A stretch of 5,178 nucleotides of DNA from an uncultured Collinsella sp. (lineage in GTDB: Bacteria; Actinomycetota; Coriobacteriia; Coriobacteriales; Coriobacteriaceae), in assembly GCA_900542555.1 (NCBI GenBank), contig UQNU01000084.1:1-5178 (forward strand), given 5' to 3'. Each line of letters starts with the position of its first letter. Positions within the stretch are counted from its first letter, which is position 1. This document shows, one piece after another, positions 1 through 5,178 of this stretch. The translations under genes were made by a program, and so were the position numbers. Below the pieces are notes generated by a model. That model searched no databases. It was not told the origin of the DNA and saw only the letters and a program-made list of their open reading frames with translations.

Positions 1-496
1 TGACATAGCCCGCAGCATCGAATCCTAAATCGATAACGTCGAAATGCCTGCCGGGGACAAAAATCTTATGCACCTGATCGCCGACGGAGCAAACGGCGCA
101 AAAGGCCAGAATGGGCACACACCGCAATCGAGTGAGCGACATGCGCTTATCCAAGCACACCACCGCCGACGAGGCAAACAGCCCAACAAAGAAGAACTCT
201 ACGGTATGGGCGACACGACGGATGTTGGTACCCATCCACATGCGAACGGGGGCAAGCGGGTCGGAGTGGGCGACGGTAGCCGTTGAGCCCGCGTCCCCGA
301 CGGCATCTCCCGTCTGGGTCTCCCCCGCAGTCTCGGGCTGCACACTGGCGCTTTGCCCCTCCACCACGTGCGCGGTAGACTCGCTGAGCGACGATGTCTG
401 CTCCACGCTCTGCTCCGTCAGCATCCAAATACTTGCCAGCGTCACGACAAGCAGGGCAACCGATATCCATCCGACTATATGCTTCGCGCGCGCCAA
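1..496 (-). CDS. VanZ-like family membrane protein (3' end cut by window edge)
   Basis: The first 165 codons of a VanZ-domain protein are present; the C-terminus lies beyond position 1. Seen: a positively charged N-terminus (Arg3, Lys5) and a membrane segment at about 8-26. A roughly 58-residue acidic Ser/Thr/Glu-rich stretch (27-84) follows, with no Lys or Arg. Then come a second hydrophobic segment with the HTVEFF motif (His97, Glu100), a third at about 126-139, and the family signature DQVHKIFVPGR (140-150) with Asp156, Asp160 and Gly163 at the spacing expected for VanZ. Start choice: TTG at 496 has GGAGG 7 nt upstream, and an in-frame TAG lies two codons before it. The founding VanZ gives low-level teicoplanin resistance, but most family members have no known function, so resistance should not be assumed. 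The gene lies 110 nt after the recombinase on the same strand. The family call is firm; the role is unknown. Confidence 0.85.
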   Translation of the reverse strand, partial: MARAKHIVGWISVALLVVTLASIWMLTEQSVEQTSSLSESTAHVVEGQSASVQPETAGETQTGDAVGDAGSTATVAHSDPLAPVRMWMGTNIRRVAHTVEFFFVGLFASSAVVCLDKRMSLTRLRCVPILAFCAVCSVGDQVHKIFVPGRHFDVIDLGFDAAGYV

Positions 497-503
497 GGGC
501 TAA

Positions 504-508
504 CCTCC
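504..508 (-). promoter_or_regulatory. Ribosome binding site setting the TTG start of the VanZ-like gene
   Basis: The minus strand reads GGAGG, then TTAGCCC, then TTG at 496, a 7-nt spacing. This is the only good Shine-Dalgarno site near the beginning of the reading frame. Because an in-frame TAG sits within that spacer, translation cannot begin further upstream. The site therefore decides the start despite the uncommon TTG codon. Confidence 0.75.
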
Positions 509-537
509 GTCTGTTATTGAGCAGCAGCGAGTGTACC

Positions 538-575
538 CCCAAATGTCGCCGTCGCCATAGCGGAATCCCAAATGT
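538..575 (-). repeat. 9-bp direct repeat, 29-bp period, upstream of the VanZ-like gene
   Basis: On the minus strand ACATTTGGG occurs twice, at 575-567 and 546-538, exactly 29 bp apart. Both copies lie in the 110-nt gap between the recombinase stop and the VanZ-like start. They could be a pair of protein-binding sites, since the spacing is close to three helical turns, or chance. The 8-mer CATTTGGG also occurs once upstream of rnr (3570-3577). No convincing -35/-10 promoter was found beside the repeats. Confidence 0.3.
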
Positions 576-606
576 TCAAAACAAGGCGCCAGATGGCTGC
601 GGTCCC

Positions 607-1212
607 CTACTCCGTCTCGCGCATCCAGCGATCGAAGGTTCCCACGCACACACCTAAACGCTTTGCCGCCTGGCTCCGGGTAATATTGCCCGCCTCATAG
701 ATATCGCGCACTCGTTCAAATTGCGGAGGGCACGGCTTGCGGGGCCGACCAAAACGCACGCCGCGCGCCCGCGCCGCCGCGATTCCCTCCGCCTGACGAC
801 GATGGATGTTCTCTCGTTCCACCTGCGCCACATAACTCAACAGCTGCAAAACGATATCGGCGATCAGCGTGCTGGTCACATCCGATCCGCCGCAATCTCT
901 CGCACGCGTATCGAGCAACGGCATGTCCAGCACAACGATGGCCGCACCAAGTTCCTTGGTTATACGACGCCATTCCTCGAGTATCTCGCTGTAGTTTCGA
1001 CCCAGCCGATCGATGGAAAGCACCACTAACACGTCACCGGAAGCCAAGGCATGAAGCAATTCCCGATACCGTGGGCGATCAAAGTCCTTGCCGCTCGCAC
1101 GGTCGGCAAAAACATTCGCCGGCTCCACGCCATAGGCGCTCAGCGCATCCAACTGGCGATTCAAATTTTGATCACGCGTGCTCACCCGCGCATACCCATA
1201 TACCGTTGCCAC
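607..1212 (-). CDS. Small serine recombinase (resolvase/DNA invertase family)
   Basis: A site-specific serine recombinase that cuts and rejoins DNA through a 5'-phosphoserine intermediate. With the GTG start at 1212 it has 201 residues, typical for Hin/Pin/Tn3-resolvase proteins. Seen in order: beta-strand and active-site motif YGYARVST with the nucleophile Ser11 and Arg9; ADRASGKDFDRP (36-47); the catalytic arginine motif IDRLGRNYSEI (Arg69, Arg72); the long dimer helix (about 115-140); RFGRPRK linker (153-159); and a C-terminal helix-turn-helix (about 165-197, with RSQAAKRLGVCVGTFDRW). All catalytic residues I can place are intact, so it is probably active. A TTG at 1242 would add ten residues but has no ribosome binding site. 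The GTG has GCGGGG 5 nt upstream and matches the usual family N-terminus. It lies downstream of the rnr terminator, on the same strand. No res or inversion sites are recognisable, so resolvase versus invertase is undecided. Confidence 0.9.
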   Translation of the reverse strand: MATVYGYARVSTRDQNLNRQLDALSAYGVEPANVFADRASGKDFDRPRYRELLHALASGDVLVVLSIDRLGRNYSEILEEWRRITKELGAAIVVLDMPLLDTRARDCGGSDVTSTLIADIVLQLLSYVAQVERENIHRRQAEGIAAARARGVRFGRPRKPCPPQFERVRDIYEAGNITRSQAAKRLGVCVGTFDRWMRETE

Positions 1213-1240
1213 AACATCCCCGCTTTCTCGTAAACCCGCC

Positions 1241-1290
1241 AAAAAGGGACAGGTTTGTTTTGGTAGGTCCTATCTCCCAAAAGCATATGA
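1241..1290. repeat. Possible dispersed intergenic repeat (GGGACAGG type) before the recombinase
   Basis: The plus strand reads AAAAAGGGACAGGTTTG followed by TTTTGGTAGGTCCTATC. The GGGACAGG + T-rich pattern resembles short dispersed repeats I associate with intergenic DNA of gut bacteria, some linked to REP-associated IS200-like transposases. It also holds a GTAG next to a short imperfect palindrome (GTAGGTCCTATC). Only one copy is present here, so its repeat nature cannot be shown from this window. Confidence 0.25.
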
Positions 1291-1329
1291 AGAAGCGGCC
1301 GAGCTCATGGCAGGGCAATCAAGAGACAT

Positions 1330-1370
1330 GCAAAGAAGGCGGCCCCGAAAGACCGCCCTCTACGCTTTGC
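1330..1370 (-). terminator. Intrinsic terminator downstream of rnr
   Basis: On the minus strand AGAGGGCGGTC (1361-1351) pairs with GGCCGCCTTCT (1344-1334), an 11-bp stem with a 6-nt loop. The 3' side ends in UUCUUUGC, a modest U-rich tail. Two of the pairs are G-U wobbles that form only in minus-strand RNA, which supports the direction. GCAAAG (1370-1365) and CTTTGC (1335-1330) are exact outer arms that could extend or compete with the stem. The stem begins about 30 nt after the rnr stop, separating rnr from the recombinase. Confidence 0.75.
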
Positions 1371-1390
1371 CGATACTCACTCCGTGCCGG

Positions 1391-3526
1391 TTAATGAATG
1401 AGCTTAAAGTCCAAATGTCCGCGAGTGGTGTTGACGCGCGAGACCTCGATAATCACGCGCTGCCCCAGCTCAAAACAGCACCCCGTGTCGGCACCCGTCA
1501 ACGTGAGCGCGTCCTCGTCAAACTCAAACCACTCGTTGCCCAAGCTCTTAATGGAAACCAGGCCCTCAACCTGCGTTAGATCGAGACGCACGAATAGCCC
1601 CATGTTGCTGACCCACGAGACCGTTCCGGCATAGCGCTCGCCCAGGCGGTCTTCGTAGTACTGCGCAATCTTGATTTTTTGCGTCGCATGGCTGGCAGCG
1701 TCGGCCGCACGCTCGGCGTCGCTGCACGCGCGGCAGATTTGCGGCAGGATGCGCGGAAGCGACTCTCGGCCTTTTCCGATCAGCTTAGACGTACGCACTA
1801 AGGCGTCTTTTCCGCCCAGCTGCTCGTATGCCAGCTGCAACTTGAGCACGCGATGCACCACCAGATCGGGGTAACGGCGAATGGGGCTCGTAAAGTGGCA
1901 GTAGCACGGCGCGGCGAGCGCAAAGTGGCCCTCGTTGCGAGGCTTGTACAACGCACGCTGCATGCTGCGCAGAAGAAGCGTGTTGACGAGCGGCGCGTTA
2001 GCCGTGCCGGCAGCAGCGTCGACTGCCGCCTGCAGCTCGTCGGGACTTCCCAGGGCAATGCCCGCCGCACGGCGATCATCGATGATGCCGAGCTGCGCCA
2101 GCGCCACGGCAGCACCGTGCAGGCTATCGGGGCTGGGGTCATCGTGCACGCGATAGCACGCCTCGATATCGCGGTCGGCCAGCCACTCGGCAACGCACTC
2201 GTTAGCCAGCAGCATCGCCTCCTCGATAAGCGAGGTTGCGCAGGAACGCTCGCGCGCCACAATCTGCACGGGCACGCCGTCCTCGTCCAGCAGCGCGCGA
2301 ATCTCGGCCGTGTCAAAGTCGACCGAACCGCGTGCGCGACGTATGCGACGCCGAAGCTCCGCGAGTTCGTTTGCGGCGACTAGAAAATCGACCAGGTCAA
2401 CGTTACAGCCGCGAGCGGTATCCTCGCACGCAAGCCCGCGCTCAAGCGCTTTCTCGCGCGAGGCTTCGGCCGCAGCGACATCTTCCGCAGCACCCTCTAA
2501 CACGGAATACTCAACTGCGCCGGCACGCACCAGCAGCGCCTCGGCGCCGTCGTAATCCATACGCACACGCGAACGAATCACACTGGGATAGGGATCATAA
2601 TGGCGCACACGACCTTGCGCGTCGAGCTCGATGTCGACGGTAAACGCCAGGCGATCCTCGTCGGGGCGCAGGGAGCACAGGTCATTAGACAGGCGCTCGG
2701 GCAGCATGGGAAGCACACGGTCGGCAAGGTAGACCGACGTCGTGCGATGGCGGGCCTCCAGGTCGATATGTCCATCCCAGGCAACATAATGCGAAACATC
2801 GGCAATATGTACGCCCAGCTTATAGCCGCCCTCGGGCGTGCGCTCGAGCGAGATGGCATCGTCAAAGTCGCGTGCATCAACCGGGTCGATGGTAATGACA
2901 AAGCGATCGCGCAGGTCACGACGAAGTGGGTCTTTAAGCGCTGCAGTCACATCGAGCGAAAGCGCCTCTGCCTCTGCCAGGGCCGCCTCGGGATAGCTGT
3001 CGGTATAGCCATAGCGCGCCATAACATATTGGACACCCAGATCGGGCGCATCGTCGCCGCCGATACGGCGCTCAAGAGTCACCGTGCCCGACTCCAAGCG
3101 CGTTGGGTAGGTCAGAATGCGCGCGACGACGACATCGCCAGGACGCACGCCCAGGCGCTCCGCCGAAGTGTCCTCGGGCAAAATAAAGAAATCGGCTTTG
3201 AGACGCGAATCGAGCGGCTCGATCACACCAAGCGGGCCGGCCGTCTGATACGTACCCACCACGCTGATGGCGGCACGTTCGATGACGCCCTCGATCACGG
3301 CACGACGTTCACCATGCGGGCTGTTCTTAATGCTCACGGCAACGGTATCGCCATCCATGATCTCGCGCTTGCCGCGGCCCATGACCTTGTAGTCGCCGTT
3401 CTCGGTTATGACATAGGCACTGTGCTCATGGAGCTGCACGCGGCCAGTCAGGCTCGGACGACGCTCGCTGCGCACCGGCCCACGCTTATTGCGAGCTCCA
3501 CGCTTATGCTTGTTATTGCGCCCCAT
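1391..3526 (-). CDS. rnr: Ribonuclease R (RNB-family 3'-5' exoribonuclease)
   Basis: Processive, hydrolytic 3'-5' exoribonuclease that degrades structured RNA, including mRNA fragments, defective stable RNA and trans-translation targets. It is 711 residues. Seen in order: a very basic N-terminal leader (1-24, GRNNKHKRGARNKRG); cold-shock OB domains (about 28-155); the RNB catalytic domain (about 205-560) with IDPVDARDFDDA (Asp214, 220, 222 and 223 as the Mg-binding set), Tyr266 in VYLADRVLPMLPERLS, and TSPIRRYPDLVVHR with the catalytic-site Arg550; and a C-terminal S1 domain (about 631-709, YAGTVSWVSNMGLFVRL). It is shorter than the roughly 780-810 residue Bacillus and E. coli enzymes because the N-terminal helix-turn-helix domain is absent. 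RNase R rather than RNase II is favoured by the PVDARDFDDA and SPIRRYPDL wording. An alanine/acid-rich stretch near 340-375 looks like an insertion. The ATG at 3526 has AAGGAGG 4 nt upstream. The gene is flanked by terminators on both sides, so it is likely its own transcription unit. Confidence 0.96.
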   Translation of the reverse strand: MGRNNKHKRGARNKRGPVRSERRPSLTGRVQLHEHSAYVITENGDYKVMGRGKREIMDGDTVAVSIKNSPHGERRAVIEGVIERAAISVVGTYQTAGPLGVIEPLDSRLKADFFILPEDTSAERLGVRPGDVVVARILTYPTRLESGTVTLERRIGGDDAPDLGVQYVMARYGYTDSYPEAALAEAEALSLDVTAALKDPLRRDLRDRFVITIDPVDARDFDDAISLERTPEGGYKLGVHIADVSHYVAWDGHIDLEARHRTTSVYLADRVLPMLPERLSNDLCSLRPDEDRLAFTVDIELDAQGRVRHYDPYPSVIRSRVRMDYDGAEALLVRAGAVEYSVLEGAAEDVAAAEASREKALERGLACEDTARGCNVDLVDFLVAANELAELRRRIRRARGSVDFDTAEIRALLDEDGVPVQIVARERSCATSLIEEAMLLANECVAEWLADRDIEACYRVHDDPSPDSLHGAAVALAQLGIIDDRRAAGIALGSPDELQAAVDAAAGTANAPLVNTLLLRSMQRALYKPRNEGHFALAAPCYCHFTSPIRRYPDLVVHRVLKLQLAYEQLGGKDALVRTSKLIGKGRESLPRILPQICRACSDAERAADAASHATQKIKIAQYYEDRLGERYAGTVSWVSNMGLFVRLDLTQVEGLVSIKSLGNEWFEFDEDALTLTGADTGCCFELGQRVIIEVSRVNTTRGHLDFKLIH

Positions 3527-3530
3527 GGCG

Positions 3531-3537
3531 CCTCCTT
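3531..3537 (-). promoter_or_regulatory. Ribosome binding site of rnr
   Basis: AAGGAGG on the minus strand lies 4 nt before the ATG at 3526. It is a near-perfect Shine-Dalgarno with tight spacing, and it settles the rnr start. The perfect 10-bp palindrome CTATCGATAG (3539-3548) lies just upstream of it. That could pair as a small hairpin or serve as an operator, though a palindrome this short may be chance. Confidence 0.75.
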
Positions 3538-3576
3538 ACTATCGATAGCCGTTACACCCCAAGAGTCTACCCAAAT

Positions 3577-3660
3577 GATCCCTAGGGGACGGCAGGATTG
3601 CGGATCACTCGAATCGACCGACCCCCTAAGTGATCCGTTTTCCTCCGTCCCCAGGGAATC
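3577..3660. repeat. 84-bp imperfect inverted repeat between ftsX and rnr
   Basis: The left arm (3577-3609) and right arm (3629-3660) are reverse complements at 28 positions, with three mismatches and three single-base gaps; the loop is 19 nt (3610-3628). The best-conserved blocks are GGGGACGG / CCGTCCCC near the outer ends and CGGATCACT / AGTGATCCG next to the loop. The element encodes nothing. It is bounded almost exactly by the ftsX terminator (its outer edge abuts 3661) and ends about 50 bp before the rnr start. The compact palindromic form fits a REP/BIME-like or MITE-like element. A structured rnr leader is an alternative if transcription starts upstream of it. Confidence 0.6.
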
Positions 3661-3694
3661 AAAAAACGGGCCGTCCCAAAAGGAACGACCCGTT
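3661..3694 (-). terminator. Strong intrinsic terminator of the ftsEX transcript
   Basis: On the minus strand AACGGGTCGTTCC (3694-3682) pairs with GGGACGGCCCGTT (3677-3665), a 13-bp stem with only two G-U pairs and a TTTT loop. A run of six T follows (3666-3661, the first two in the stem). It begins 24 nt after the ftsX stop codon. The G-U pairs form only in minus-strand RNA, which fits the direction. It implies rnr is transcribed from its own promoter. Confidence 0.9.
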
Positions 3695-3718
3695 GGAAGG
3701 AACGAATTCCAAGCATGC

Positions 3719-4625
3719 CTACACGCGCAGGTAGCGGCGCATGGCGATGGCAGAACCAAAGAGACCGATAATGACGCCGACGAGAATCAGTGCGGCGTAG
3801 GTCACCAGATAGTACTGCATCGGCAGCGCAAACGACATCCAGCCGACACTCTCCTGTAGGCGAGGAACCATCAGATTGCGCAGCAGCTCCAAAACACCGA
3901 TGGAAAGCAGCGAGCCCAGAATGGCCTGCAGCACACCCTCGGTAATAAACGGTCCGCGGATGAAGCCGTTGCTGGCGCCCACCAGGCGCATAATCGCAAT
4001 CTCGCGACGACGCGCCGTAATGGACAGGCGAATCGTGTTGTTGATAAAGATGAATGCAATAAAGGTCAGCAGACCGACGAGCACCACGGCAGCGATACGG
4101 ATGTAGTTGGTCACCTGGAACAGGCGGCTCACTTCCTCCTGGCCATACAGCACGCTCGCGTTGACGTCGCCGTCGTCCGCGATCTTTTGGAAGTCGGCAT
4201 TCTTCTTAAGCTTCTTGGCCGTGCTCTCGACCTGAGACGGATCGTCCATCTCAATCGCAAACGAGGCGGGAAGCGGGTTCTGGCCGTCGAGCGCGCTCAT
4301 GGTGGCGTCGGCGTTGCCCGACATCTTGCTCGTGTACTCGGCCAGCGCGTCGTCCTTGTCCTTATAGGTCACGGACTTGACGTTGCTCCACGTCTTGAGC
4401 TCGGCCTCAAAGGCCTGGACGTCTGCCTGATCGGCGTCATCGCTAATAAAGGCATTGATGACAACCTGATCCTCGACGGTGCCGATCACGGAGTTCAGCA
4501 TCGCGGAACCCATAATGAACAGGCCGATGATAAACAGCGAAAGGAAGATCGTGATGACGGCGCCGAGCGAGGTGGTCCAGTTACGGAAGAAGTGGCTGAT
4601 AGCCTCTTTGAGCGAATAGCCCACG

Positions 4626-4639
<14 letters not shown>
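3719..4639 (-). CDS. ftsX: Cell division protein FtsX (membrane subunit of FtsEX)
   Basis: Membrane subunit of the FtsEX ABC-type complex, which couples ATP hydrolysis in the cytoplasm to activation of cell-wall hydrolases at the division site. It has 306 residues, normal for the family. Seen: a cytoplasmic N-terminus with GYSLKEAISHFFRNW; TM1 at about 24-46; an extracellular domain (about 47-178) with the NPLPASFAI motif (121-129) that is conserved in FtsX; TM2 at about 179-200; the signature NTIRLSITARRREIAIMRLVGA (201-222), a cytoplasmic stretch that docks on FtsE; TM3 at about 230-252; TM4 at about 277-299; and a short basic C-terminus. The ATG at 4639 lies inside the 3' end of ftsE, with GGAGG 11 nt upstream, so the two are probably translationally coupled. 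In Gram-positive bacteria the extracellular loop contacts peptidoglycan hydrolases or their adaptors; no such partner gene is visible here. Confidence 0.96.

Positions 4640-5178
<539 letters not shown>

Noticed and set aside
147..542. Minus-strand open frame of 131 codons in the VanZ-like region, in another frame.
   Set aside because: Its translation is Arg/Cys/Gly-rich and featureless. The overlapping frame starting at TTG 496 carries a clear VanZ signature, membrane segments and a ribosome binding site.
576..606. Possible terminator after the recombinase stop codon.
   Set aside because: Only very short pairings (such as GCCA/TGGC with a two-base loop) are visible, and there is no proper U-run, so read-through into the VanZ-like gene cannot be excluded.
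1213..1242. TTG at 1242 as the recombinase start, adding ten N-terminal residues.
   Set aside because: There is no Shine-Dalgarno upstream, and the extra residues precede the normal family N-terminus. The GTG at 1212 has a purine-rich GCGGGG 5 nt upstream and gives a standard N-terminus.
1268..1308. Tiny minus-strand open frame (12 codons, MSSAASSYAFGR) upstream of the recombinase.
   Set aside because: It has no ribosome binding site and no sign of regulatory-leader structure; a frame this short is expected by chance.
3539..3577. Possible sigma-70-type promoter for rnr using TTGGGT- or TTGGGG-like -35 boxes.
   Set aside because: No -10 hexamer close to TATAAT is found at 16-18 nt spacing. 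A promoter must exist, given the upstream terminator, but I cannot place it.
2600..3859. Long plus-strand open frame (419 codons) running antisense to rnr and across the intergenic repeat and terminator into the 3' end of ftsX.
   Set aside because: It mirrors the rnr reading frame in high-GC DNA, runs straight through the terminator and inverted repeat, and its translation shows no recognisable domain. RNase R on the opposite strand fully explains the region.

Overview
The window looks like chromosomal DNA of a high-GC Gram-positive-type bacterium. The ftsE-ftsX pair, an RNase R without the N-terminal helix-turn-helix domain, strong AGGAGG-type ribosome binding sites, and GTG/TTG starts all fit an actinobacterial gut lineage. 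Coriobacteriia such as Collinsella would be my guess, but that comes from general resemblance and not from any search. All five real genes are on the minus strand, so reading runs from high to low coordinates.

Region by region in the direction of transcription: (1) 5178-4626 holds the last 183 codons of ftsE, the ATPase of the FtsEX complex; its Walker A lies off the right edge. (2) 4639-3719 holds ftsX, its membrane partner, overlapping ftsE by 14 nt. A strong intrinsic terminator follows at 3694-3661. (3) The 192-nt gap between ftsX and rnr contains that terminator, an 84-bp imperfect inverted repeat (3577-3660), and the rnr ribosome binding site. (4) 3526-1391 holds rnr, a 711-residue RNase R, followed by a second intrinsic terminator at 1370-1330. 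(5) 1212-607 holds a small serine recombinase of the Hin/Pin/Tn3-resolvase type, preceded by a short sequence resembling dispersed intergenic repeats. (6) 496-1 holds the first 165 codons of a VanZ-like membrane protein. It starts at TTG behind a clear GGAGG and runs off the left edge.

FtsE and FtsX act as one complex in cell division and peptidoglycan hydrolase control. RNase R is a housekeeping exoribonuclease for structured RNA, with its own transcription unit here. The recombinase and VanZ-like gene form a more accessory-looking left part with no obvious functional link to the core genes. I see no CRISPR array, tRNA, rRNA, recognised insertion sequence or new multi-gene system. The points most worth checking are the inverted repeat before rnr, the orphan recombinase with the repeat-like sequence at its start, and the VanZ-like protein with its long acidic loop.
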